Below, one piece after another: positions 14,267 to 20,963 of a DNA stretch of 20,963 bases (position 1 is the first letter of the stretch; every line of letters starts with the position of its first letter). The notes below the pieces were generated by a model, which did not search any database, was not told the origin of the DNA, and saw only the letters and a program-made list of their open reading frames with translations. The position numbers and the translations under genes are program-made. Source of the DNA: a virus; the IMG/VR virus record IMGVR_UViG_3300044998_000877, positions 1 to 20,963 of that record; one strand, given 5' to 3'.

Positions 14267-16539
14267 CACACACCTCCCCAATACTGTCCCCAACGCAGGC
14301 CGTAGCCCGCGCGATCCATGACCCGCACCTGCGGCTGCCAGCTACTCAAACCATCGCGCTCGGCACTGATCTCCATCGTGATGCGGTCGCCCAGCGCACC
14401 GGCATCCAGCGCGGCCACTGCTGCCGTCCAGATGTAGGCGGAGCCGAGCAGTCCCGTTTCGGTGTGCGCCAGCACGCCATTGCGATTGCGGATGCGTACC
14501 GTGTAGGTCACACCCAGTTCTGGCCCGATGTCGCCCTCGTCTTGCTGCACGAGGTAGGCGGTCTGCTGCGTGCGGTCGCGATGCGCCCACGTGACGGCGA
14601 GATCACCGGCCACCACGGCAGGCTCGGTCTGGCCGTTGAGGCGGATGCGACCGGGGGAATACGGCAAGGCCTGCCGACCGGCCAGCACCACCGGCTGCCC
14701 ATTGGCGGCCAGTACAGGATCGCCCTGATCGGTCGACGTGCGAGGAATCGCGCCCACGAACACCGACTCGCCGGGTGCGCGCTCGGTACCTTCGGATGCC
14801 AGCCAGTCGCCGACGCCGATCAGCCGTGTCCCCGCCGGGTGGGCCTGTGGGGTGGTGTCGAGCACACCGCGCGCGAGATCGATGGTCGCGTTGGCAGCAT
14901 CGAAGGCCAGGACGGCAACGGCCTCTGCAATGGCCCCACTGGCATCCACCAGATAGACATAGTCGCCGACGGACAGCCTCTCCGGCTGGCTGATGGCCGT
15001 CACCGGCACACCGATGGCATCGACCTCGCTGGCAGGCAAGGCCACATCGAGCGTGAGCAGCGGCGCATAGTCCTCGCCCACGACGGCCGCAAGGTCACCG
15101 CTGGAAGCTCCGGTGGCCAGTTGCCAATTCAACTGCCCGGTGCCACCGGCGGCAGCCAGCGCACCGAGATAGGTGTCCGTATCGGTCAGGTAGGCCAGAT
15201 CTGCACGCGACAAGCGCCGGGCCAGTTCCCAATACGGCACCTCGACGGCCAGCACCAAGGCGGGTGGCAACGGTGAGAGGGTCGGCGCCTCGACCTGCGG
15301 TGGCGGGGGCGACAGCACGGTGTTGCTCATCCCGAATACATCTTCCATCGCGTCGATGCGCCACTCGGCCGCACTCAAGGTGCAGGTGTCGATGCCGGTG
15401 ACGCGCACCACCATCCGCTCGATGCCCAAGCGCGGCCAGTTCAGCAGGAATACATCGCCCGGCAGCGGCGCGCGTTCCAGTGTGTCGCGTGCCACGGTCA
15501 GGCTCATCCGGGCCAGGGGCGAACCCAAGGCACGCAGGTCACGCAAGGCCAGCCGCGCAGCCAGTGGCCCGTAGTTCACGCCCGGGTAGTCGCGGCGCTG
15601 ATTGATCACCCCGCCTTGCAACTGGATGGCGGCCAGGTTCTCGACCGTGACCGTCGCATCACCGCCGGTCTGCCAGTCCGTGTAGACCACGGTCAGCTCG
15701 TTGGGCAGCTCGCCCCATTGGGCGCGCTCGAAGCGCTCGATCCGCACGATCTCGTCGGGCCCCAACTGCGGCAGGCTGTCGATCCAGTAGTCGTCGCGCA
15801 GCAGCTTGAGCTCAAACGTGCCTTGCTCCGGGTCGGTGTAGAGGATGCCGCCGATGTGGTCGAGGACCTGACCGATGAAACTCTCGATGGGCTGCTGGCG
15901 CGTCCAGATCAGATTGAGGCCGAAGCCCTCACTCGACAAAGCCCACGCCGCATTCCAGAAACTCCAACCGATGCTGCTCTGCGGATAGCCCATACCCCAA
16001 TGCGGATCGGTGAGGCACTGCACCAGGATGTGCGCCGGGTTCATGCCGACGCTGATCTCACGGGCCTCAATCTCATCCCAGGTGCGGACTTCGGCATTCC
16101 ACTCCATCCATGGCGCATCGAACCATCCCGCCTTGAAGCGCCGCACCCGCACCGCCCACGGTTTGATGTAGGGGTTGTTGGCCGCGAACAGGATCTTGCG
16201 TGCCACCAAGGACAGCACGCCCCGAAATGCCGGAATGGAACTGCCGAGGCGACTCATCAGATAGTCGTTGCGGCCCTGACCAGCATGGCCAGAAAGCACA
16301 TCGATGGTGCCGACCACGCCGCCTTCGCGCTCGTCGCCGCCAAACAGCGTGGGCTTGTTGATCGAGAGGCTGCTCAGCCCATGCCCGCTGGACAGCGGCG
16401 CACGGTCGGCATCGCCCCATGCGGTACGGTCGCCCATCTGGATTTCCTGCACGGCATCGACCGGCCCCTGGCACAGCACCAGATGCAGTCCCATCCGGTA
16501 GCGGTAGCCGACGGTTTGCTTCTTGCTGCTGCCACCCAT
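14266..16539 (-). CDS. Tail tip / host-specificity (J-like) protein
   Basis: Central tail-tip protein, probably contacting the host receptor and forming the hub with the BR0599 protein. The 757-aa protein starts MGGSSKKQTVGYRYRMGLHL. It has the early motifs GPVDAVQEIQMGDRTAW and PYIKPWAVRVRR, a baseplate-hub-like middle (ILVQCLTDPHWGMGYP, then GGILYTDPEQGTFELKLLRDD), a proline-rich linker (SPPPPQVEAPTLSPLPP, about 420-440) and a beta-rich C-terminal half. It ends with GYGLRWGQYWGG. This layout resembles large tip proteins that follow BR0599 genes in siphoviral prophages. ATG 16539 is chosen because GGAG lies 8 nt before it and it forms TGATG with the previous stop; a TTG at 16572 is less likely. 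Confidence 0.8.
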   Translation of the reverse strand: MGGSSKKQTVGYRYRMGLHLVLCQGPVDAVQEIQMGDRTAWGDADRAPLSSGHGLSSLSINKPTLFGGDEREGGVVGTIDVLSGHAGQGRNDYLMSRLGSSIPAFRGVLSLVARKILFAANNPYIKPWAVRVRRFKAGWFDAPWMEWNAEVRTWDEIEAREISVGMNPAHILVQCLTDPHWGMGYPQSSIGWSFWNAAWALSSEGFGLNLIWTRQQPIESFIGQVLDHIGGILYTDPEQGTFELKLLRDDYWIDSLPQLGPDEIVRIERFERAQWGELPNELTVVYTDWQTGGDATVTVENLAAIQLQGGVINQRRDYPGVNYGPLAARLALRDLRALGSPLARMSLTVARDTLERAPLPGDVFLLNWPRLGIERMVVRVTGIDTCTLSAAEWRIDAMEDVFGMSNTVLSPPPPQVEAPTLSPLPPALVLAVEVPYWELARRLSRADLAYLTDTDTYLGALAAAGGTGQLNWQLATGASSGDLAAVVGEDYAPLLTLDVALPASEVDAIGVPVTAISQPERLSVGDYVYLVDASGAIAEAVAVLAFDAANATIDLARGVLDTTPQAHPAGTRLIGVGDWLASEGTERAPGESVFVGAIPRTSTDQGDPVLAANGQPVVLAGRQALPYSPGRIRLNGQTEPAVVAGDLAVTWAHRDRTQQTAYLVQQDEGDIGPELGVTYTVRIRNRNGVLAHTETGLLGSAYIWTAAVAALDAGALGDRITMEISAERDGLSSWQPQVRVMDRAGYGLRWGQYWGGV

Positions 16540-16766
16540 CAGTCTTGCTCCTGCTGGATAGATTTCTGGCAAGCGTGCGCTTGTGCGTAATCCACCACGC
16601 GCCTTGCCATTGCATCGCCGGTGGCCAGCAAGGTGGCAGCGTCACAGCCCTCCCTCAGGAAGGCGCGGAAATCCAGATCGTGACGTGCAAACCATGTGCG
16701 TGTGCCGTTCACGCACAGTCCCACGGCGCGCACGTGATCGATCGTGACGGTCACATCCGTGGTCAT
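16539..16766 (-). CDS. Small conserved phage tail-region protein
   Basis: A 75-aa protein beginning MTTDVTVTIDHVRAVGLCVN, with HDLDFRAFLREGCDAATLLA and a helical end (DAMARRVVDYAQA). No membrane segment or known motif is recognised. Its start overlaps the previous stop as ATGA, and its stop overlaps the tail-tip start, so it is translated within the tail operon. Small proteins in this slot, between a BR0599 hub and the tip protein, are common, but their function is not known to me. It could be an assembly factor. Confidence 0.7.
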   Translation of the reverse strand: MTTDVTVTIDHVRAVGLCVNGTRTWFARHDLDFRAFLREGCDAATLLATGDAMARRVVDYAQAHACQKSIQQEQD

Positions 16767-16990
16767 TTTTTGCCTCCTTTCTTCTTGATCGGTTCGGCTT
16801 CCAGATCGCCGTACCAGACGACGTTGGCACCGCGCAGCAGCACGGTGCCGAACACGACGGGAATCGGTCGGCCTTCTTCTGCGGTGGGGGCATCGACGTC
16901 AGACAGGGACGCCGGTTTGGGCTCGGGCGGTTTCGGCGCGAGCGCGACCGAGACCAACGCCGCCACCACGATGACGACGAGGTACCACAT
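16763..16990 (-). CDS. Small membrane-anchored tail-assembly protein
   Basis: A 75-aa protein with an N-terminal hydrophobic segment (residues 1-18, MWYLVVIVVAALVSVALA). A proline-rich stretch (PKPPEPKPA) follows, then EEGRPIPVVFGTVLLRGANV, VWYGDLEAEPI and a basic tail KKKGGKK. The PIPVVFGTV...NVVWYGD pattern recurs in small proteins preceding phage tip genes and also resembles the N-terminal start of tip proteins. It may help position the tip. ATG 16990 has GAGGA 7 nt upstream, 20 nt after the hub gene. Membrane insertion is inferred from hydrophobicity only. Confidence 0.72.
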   Translation of the reverse strand: MWYLVVIVVAALVSVALAPKPPEPKPASLSDVDAPTAEEGRPIPVVFGTVLLRGANVVWYGDLEAEPIKKKGGKK

Positions 16991-17010
16991 GGCAATTCCT
17001 CAGAAGGGTT

Positions 17011-17799
17011 TCAGAACACGCCGGTCGAGAACGGGTTTTTGCTTGGGATGAACGGAAATCCCCCGAAGTTTTCGAGGTTGCCGAAGCGCGAGGCGCACGT
17101 GGCCGTGCTGTGATCGCAGCCCACTGTCAGTTGCACCTCGGTGCCGACTTCGATGGCGACCGGATAGAGCAACTCGACGCCGCCACCGTAGTCATTGACG
17201 ATCATGTGGCGGGCACCTTCCGGGGTTTGCAACCAGCCACCGGCCAAGCCACCGCTGACGCTGCCGGGCACGCCGCCATCGAGATCGACGTTGCGGCCAT
17301 AGCTGTTGCTCACCAAGGCGCTCTCGGAAATCGGTGATGCGCCGCAGGCCGCCGAATACAGCACATGGGAACACTTGCGGCTGTAGAGCCGCCGCAACCC
17401 GATGCGCTTGAGACTGACTTGCGCGGACTCACAGCGAACCCGAGCCACATCGTCCGCGACTTCGACGCCCAGCACCCGGCCCATCCAGCGCGTGCCGGAG
17501 ATCCACCAGTAGTCGCCCCAAGTGTCGCGCCGTCCGATGCGCAGGGTAATCGAGGTGGTGTCGCCGGTCAGCGCGTTGGCGAGCAGGTGGCGCACCAAAT
17601 CACAGTTCGGCGGCAGTTTCAGATCCAGCGCAGCCTTCGCGGCTTCGGCCCCCAGCGCCAGTTCGTTGCGTTCGATGGACAGGCTGGTGTACAGCGTGCC
17701 GCCGAGATCGACGTCGAATTCGTGCGGCGTCAGATAGAACTGCGCGCTGTTGCTGACGAAGGCGTAGAGCTCGACCTCCATCAGCTGTTGGTTGCTCAT
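17011..17799 (-). CDS. Tail hub protein, DUF2163/BR0599 family (gpL-like)
   Basis: Structural protein of the tail tip. The 262-aa protein has an N-terminal DUF2163-like part (about 1-135, with YAFVSNSAQFYLTPHEFDVD and RWMGRVLGVEV). The C-terminal BR0599 domain has CSHVLYSAACG, RHMIVNDYGG, TVGCDHSTATC and the ending FGNLENFGGFPFIPSKNPF. Four cysteines lie as C143-x8-C152 and C228-x6-C235. As I recall, this spacing matches the iron-sulphur cysteines of lambda gpL (C173/C182 and C205/C212). ATG 17799 overlaps the upstream stop as ATGA. The frame stays open to 18228, but that part lies over the upstream gene. Related to gene-transfer-agent hub components. Confidence 0.85.
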   Translation of the reverse strand: MSNQQLMEVELYAFVSNSAQFYLTPHEFDVDLGGTLYTSLSIERNELALGAEAAKAALDLKLPPNCDLVRHLLANALTGDTTSITLRIGRRDTWGDYWWISGTRWMGRVLGVEVADDVARVRCESAQVSLKRIGLRRLYSRKCSHVLYSAACGASPISESALVSNSYGRNVDLDGGVPGSVSGGLAGGWLQTPEGARHMIVNDYGGGVELLYPVAIEVGTEVQLTVGCDHSTATCASRFGNLENFGGFPFIPSKNPFSTGVF

Positions 17800-19385
17800 A
17801 CGGCGTACTCTCCATATGTTTCTCGGTCGTTGCCGCGAGGCTCTGGCAACTGGCGCGCGGTCAGGGTGATCTCCACCAGATTCGGGCTGTGCCAGTACAG
17901 ATCGATGGCGTCGTGGTCGAGGCGGCAGCGCACGAGGCGAATGACGCGGCTGCCTGCGGGCACTTGAGTCTCGAGGCCCGAGCGCAGCACCAGCACACCA
18001 CTCTGATCCAGATGGCAGGTCGCCGTCAGGGCGTACTGCCGATAGCCGTCTGGCTGCACGATCAGGCAGGCGGCGGGGCGATGCCAAAAAACCGAGATTC
18101 GTGCGGAGATGTCTTTGCCATCCACACGCAGGAAGCCGTCCTCGGGATCGGCTTCGACGGTCACCCACAGGATCGGGGCCAAACCGTCGGGCAGCCAGAA
18201 TGCTTCCAGACGGCCTTGGGTGCGCCACAACCGCGCCCGCCAGATTTCGATTTCATCGAGTGAGCTGGCCAGATAGCGCCGCTGCAAAGTTGTCGTCGCC
18301 CACGGATCGTCCCGGCGCACCCACGGATCTGCAGGCGAGAAGTCTTGGCGGGTGATCGTTGCTTGCACGGCTGCCGTCGGATCATCACGCCAGTTGCCAT
18401 CCGGCCAGACCGGAATCTCGTCGAGCCATGGGTCATCTAGCACCTCCAGGTCGGGCAATGGCGCAGGCTGGATCTGCGCAGGTACGTTGCCGCCGACCAT
18501 GCCGGGCACCCACTGCGTGAGATCTGCCGGGTCGATGGCCTTGCCCCACACCAGGGGCATGACGGTGCTGCCCACGGCGGCGGCGCGTGCCAAGGGCTCC
18601 GTCAGCCACAGCAGATCGCTTTCCACGTCGCTGAGTTGGGCGATCTGCCAGCCATCGGCGGCGATGATCAGCACCCAGCGGCCATTGCTCTCTGTCTCCT
18701 GCCAGCCCTGCACCCCGTCGTAGCTCAGATGCACATTGGCCGAGAGTGGCCCGAACTGTCGCCCATCTGCCTCCGTCACATTGAGTGCCAGTGCGCCACG
18801 TTCGCAGGACTCGGTCAGGTGCACCGCGTACTGCGGCAGCGGCCACAGCGCCATTTGACCGAGATGATCGGCCAGCCAGTCGGCCACCAGCGCATCGGTC
18901 TGACGAGCGTTACCCACCTTGTAGGTGAGCCAGCGCCGAGGAACGCGTCGGCGTGCCTGCCGGGATTCGTTGCCACTGGCCAGCCGCGCGACGCTGGTCT
19001 GCCATTCCAGTCGTTCAACCAACGGCTCGGCCCAGTCGTGGCGGAAGGCAAACACGCCGCGTTGTGCGTCGGGCCACGGCTGGTCGCCAAAAGCATCCAT
19101 GCCGGTGGCGACGATGGCGCTCGAGGCCGTGTCGCGGCGCAGCACTTCGACCAGGAAGATCGGCGCATCAATAGGTGGCCTGGGGCCCACCAAGGATTCC
19201 GCCAGCAGGCTCGCCGTCAGATTGGGCGGCAGCGGAGCGACCACTGTTTCCGGCGTGAAGCGGGCTGCGCCCGCCCCGAAGGTGGCCCGCGAGAGCACTT
19301 CATTCTGGAAGGCGGATAGTTCGCTTCCCGGATTTGGCTTGCTGGAAATCTCAGCGATGTCTTGAACGACGACGCGTTCCGTCAT
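17796..19385 (-). CDS. Phage tail protein, possibly distal tail or fibre-attachment component
   Basis: A 529-aa protein without a domain I can name firmly. The first third contains FAFRHDWAEPLVERLEWQTS followed by RQARRRVPRRWLTY. A second stretch, DEIEIWRARLWRTQGRLEAF, has similar W-rich, arginine-rich character, suggesting two related beta-rich modules. The linker around 300-330 is Pro/Asp-rich (LPDLEVLDDPWLDEIPVW). The C-terminus has LVRCRLDHDAIDLYWHSPNL and is beta-rich. Position between the ConA-like tail protein and the BR0599 hub, with ATGA overlaps on both sides, places it in the tail tip or baseplate. It could be a distal-tail-like adaptor. Function is inferred from gene order only. 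Confidence 0.7.
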   Translation of the reverse strand: MTERVVVQDIAEISSKPNPGSELSAFQNEVLSRATFGAGAARFTPETVVAPLPPNLTASLLAESLVGPRPPIDAPIFLVEVLRRDTASSAIVATGMDAFGDQPWPDAQRGVFAFRHDWAEPLVERLEWQTSVARLASGNESRQARRRVPRRWLTYKVGNARQTDALVADWLADHLGQMALWPLPQYAVHLTESCERGALALNVTEADGRQFGPLSANVHLSYDGVQGWQETESNGRWVLIIAADGWQIAQLSDVESDLLWLTEPLARAAAVGSTVMPLVWGKAIDPADLTQWVPGMVGGNVPAQIQPAPLPDLEVLDDPWLDEIPVWPDGNWRDDPTAAVQATITRQDFSPADPWVRRDDPWATTTLQRRYLASSLDEIEIWRARLWRTQGRLEAFWLPDGLAPILWVTVEADPEDGFLRVDGKDISARISVFWHRPAACLIVQPDGYRQYALTATCHLDQSGVLVLRSGLETQVPAGSRVIRLVRCRLDHDAIDLYWHSPNLVEITLTARQLPEPRGNDRETYGEYAV

Positions 19386-20452
19386 GCCGACTCCACGCCG
19401 AACTCAGCGGCATTGAAGGCGGCCTCCGTCCACGGCACGTTGCCGTTCGGGTTGCGCTCGAACACCGTGCTCTGCCAGGCCAATTGCTCCTGCAGAATGA
19501 TGTCGGTGCTGACGGCGCTCTGCGCACCGCTGACCACGAGGCCTTTGACCTTGCCCAGACCGGCGTCGGTTTTGCGCGCCAGCATGGTCAGTTGCACGCC
19601 GTAGATGGCGGGCGTGGCCATCACCGGCAGCGGCTCGACATCGAAGGACTGGCGCAACCCCACGCTGGGCGCACTGATCGCTGTGACTTCGTCCTCGTCG
19701 CTGACGGCTTCCCATGCGGCGGTACCGACCGGGCTGGCCGTCCACTGGTTCAAACTGCCATCGGCCTGCGCCTGCAAAGCATCGACGCGCACATCACCGA
19801 GGAAGGTATTGTTGATGGTGCCGCTGGTGTCGGCGATGTAGAGGTCATCCACGTCCACCGTCACCGGGCAGGGCTGCCCCGGCACGGCCCCCACGAATGC
19901 CGTGAGCAGTGGGCCACCGCCCTGGATGGTGTTCTGCGCGGTCATCTGGATGGCCAGGATGCCGTTGATCCGCACTGACAGAATGCCGTTGCTGGTGCCT
20001 TGCGTGACCTGCAGTTCGATGTAGTGCCAGCCGCGCGCCGGGGCGCTGGCGACCGAGGTCGAGATCAACTGGTCATAGCCGCTCATTCCAGACCCTATCC
20101 AGCGGTAGAGCTTGAGCCGCCCGTCCTCGCCGATTTTGACGAGGTGCGCGACCTGCGAGTTGGCATCGCGCACGCCCAGCAGCACGGGCTCCGCGCCCGT
20201 GTTCTGGTACGGCACCACGCGAAGGGCCGCACCCACAATCAAGCTGGTCTTGGTGGCGTCGAGGTTCTTGACGTAACCGCCGCCCGGGCCTTCCGGCAAA
20301 CGCAGGGCGTAGGAGGACGGACGACGGCCATTGATGCGGGTGGCCTGCGGTGACAGATACGCCGCCTTGCCCCGAGCGAGCCACGGATCGCCAAAGCTGT
20401 CCAGGGCCTGCGGGTCGTAGTGGTCGAAGCCGTCGATGAACAGAAGTGCCAT
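19382..20452 (-). CDS. Phage tail protein with ConA/laminin-G-like fold (predicted)
   Basis: A 356-aa protein starting MALLFIDGFDHYDPQALDSF, a beginning common in phage structural proteins. It contains YALRLPEGPGGGYVKNLDAT, a run of strands, RGWHYIELQVTQGTSNGILS and VDVDDLYIADTSG. The pattern of a surface-exposed ConA-like lectin/glucanase jelly roll (about 1-215) is clear from WHYIEL and VDDLYI elements. A C-terminal part (about 220-356) looks like a different beta-rich, tail-anchoring region. It may bind surface carbohydrates. ATG 20452 has AGGGGA about 7 nt upstream. Follows tape measure and overlaps the next gene by ATGA. Confidence 0.72.
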   Translation of the reverse strand: MALLFIDGFDHYDPQALDSFGDPWLARGKAAYLSPQATRINGRRPSSYALRLPEGPGGGYVKNLDATKTSLIVGAALRVVPYQNTGAEPVLLGVRDANSQVAHLVKIGEDGRLKLYRWIGSGMSGYDQLISTSVASAPARGWHYIELQVTQGTSNGILSVRINGILAIQMTAQNTIQGGGPLLTAFVGAVPGQPCPVTVDVDDLYIADTSGTINNTFLGDVRVDALQAQADGSLNQWTASPVGTAAWEAVSDEDEVTAISAPSVGLRQSFDVEPLPVMATPAIYGVQLTMLARKTDAGLGKVKGLVVSGAQSAVSTDIILQEQLAWQSTVFERNPNGNVPWTEAAFNAAEFGVESA

Positions 20453-20470
20453 GGGACTTTCCCCTGAAAT

Positions 20471-20963
20471 TCAGCCCTGCAGCGCCGCACGGATGGCCCG
20501 TGCATTGCGCCCGATGATGTTGACGATGACTTTCTCTCCGGCAGGCGACTGCAGGTGGTCGTGGGTGACGCCCGGATCGACCGCGTTGACGATGCGCACC
20601 GCCTGATTGACCTGCGGCTGTGCCGGCGGCATCCGCACTTCGGGCACCAGACCGCCGGCCGCAAAGGCCAGCTCACCACCTTTGAAACGCGGGCCTGCTG
20701 ACAAGCCGTTGAGCGAGTCGAGGAAGGCCACACCGACCTGGCGCACGGCGGCCGCCCGCACCACGTACTCGCCTGCGGACAGGCGCGCCGGGATCGAATC
20801 CGATGTCGAGGTGCCAGGGCCAGACACCAGGCCACCGGCGGCAAACTTTTTCACCTTGCCCAACAGCGCCATCACGGCGGCGACCATGGCGGCCATCGCG
20901 GCAATGGCCAGCCCCGGGCCGACGATGGGGATCGAGGCTTGCGAAGCCGCCGCCCCGGCTCCT
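20471..20963 (-). CDS. Tail tape-measure protein, C-terminal part (cut by window edge)
   Basis: Only the last 164 codons or so are visible. The frame is open through the right edge, and the methionine at 20896 is internal. Visible are an Ala/Gly/Ile/Met-rich hydrophobic stretch (GPGLAIAAMAAMVAAVMALL) and AAGGLVSGPGTSTSDSIPAR followed by LSAGEYVVRAAAVR. This GGxVxGPGTxTSDSIPAxLSxGEYV-type ending is characteristic of tape-measure proteins, which set tail length and are ejected into the host. A second AAGGLVP repeat and a valine-rich end (EKVIVNIIGRNARAI) follow. The stop is 18 nt before the ConA-like gene. Size and N-terminus cannot be judged. Confidence 0.87.
   Translation of the reverse strand, partial: GAGAAASQASIPIVGPGLAIAAMAAMVAAVMALLGKVKKFAAGGLVSGPGTSTSDSIPARLSAGEYVVRAAAVRQVGVAFLDSLNGLSAGPRFKGGELAFAAGGLVPEVRMPPAQPQVNQAVRIVNAVDPGVTHDHLQSPAGEKVIVNIIGRNARAIRAALQG

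Larger units (their letters stand above)
11628..20963 (-). mobile_element. Prophage late region: siphovirus-like tail and lysis modules (partial)
   Basis: Thirteen consecutive minus-strand genes run from a tape-measure C-terminus to lysozyme in the order known from siphovirus tails and gene-transfer-agent tails. Most are joined by ATGA/TGATG overlaps. All visible genes look intact, with no stop codons or frameshifts noticed. The element continues beyond the right edge. No integrase, repressor, head or terminase gene is in the window. Confidence 0.88.

Noticed and set aside
14464-15276. Plus-strand open frame of 270 codons within the tail-tip gene
   Set aside because: It is antisense to a gene with clear tail-tip features and has no motif, so it is treated as a shadow frame.
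17800-18228. N-terminal extension of the tail hub gene
   Set aside because: This part overlaps the 529-aa tail gene in another frame and is Arg/Pro/Ser-rich. ATGA coupling at 17799 gives a normal DUF2163/BR0599 start.
1-20963. CRISPR array or diversity-generating retroelement
   Set aside because: No regularly spaced direct repeats, no cas genes and no reverse transcriptase or template/variable repeat pair were seen, including around the tail genes where such retroelements often occur.

Overview
The window looks like a stretch of a pseudomonadotan (proteobacterial) genome, probably beta- or gammaproteobacterial. This rests on moderately high GC, AGGAG-type ribosome binding sites, and the gene families present; there is no rRNA or housekeeping gene to name a genus. 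It has two blocks that meet tail to tail with 4 nt between their stop codons.

Left edge (1-326). Positions 87-164 read on the minus strand look like the CCA-ended 3' end of a tRNA/tmRNA followed by its terminator. This is the arrangement left at one end of an element integrated into such a gene. Positions 187-326 hold a promoter and a perfect 10-bp inverted repeat, a likely operator.

Block 1 (348-11623, plus strand) is a tightly packed eight-gene anti-phage defence operon: a WYL-domain regulator of the BrxR/CapW kind, hsdM, hsdS, a CD-NTase (SMODS plus AGS-C sensor), a two-TM SLATT effector, hsdR, a YgjP-like zinc metallopeptidase and an HrgA/COG2958-like protein. From hsdM onward, adjacent genes overlap by 1-11 nt or lie 1 nt apart, so they are probably translationally coupled. 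The CD-NTase/SLATT pair is a minimal type I CBASS module placed between hsdS and hsdR. That is the slot occupied by the anticodon nuclease gene prrC in the EcoprrI locus. The module is therefore a candidate abortive back-up that guards the restriction enzyme, and it is the most interesting feature here.

Block 2 (11628-20963, minus strand) is the late region of a siphovirus-like prophage, transcribed right to left. In order it holds the C-terminus of a tape-measure protein (cut by the window edge), a ConA-like tail protein, a 529-aa tail protein, a DUF2163/BR0599 tail hub, two 75-aa proteins, a 757-aa tail-tip protein, a small GT2-like glycosyltransferase and a DUF2793 protein. A hairpin follows, then the lysis module: DUF6127 membrane protein, GTA-type 3-TM holin, GH24 lysozyme and a 98-aa unknown.

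The defence operon lies between an attachment-site-like tRNA/tmRNA end and the lysis genes, so the simplest reading is that it is prophage cargo at one end of the element. No integrase, repressor or second attachment site is in the window, so this remains an inference.
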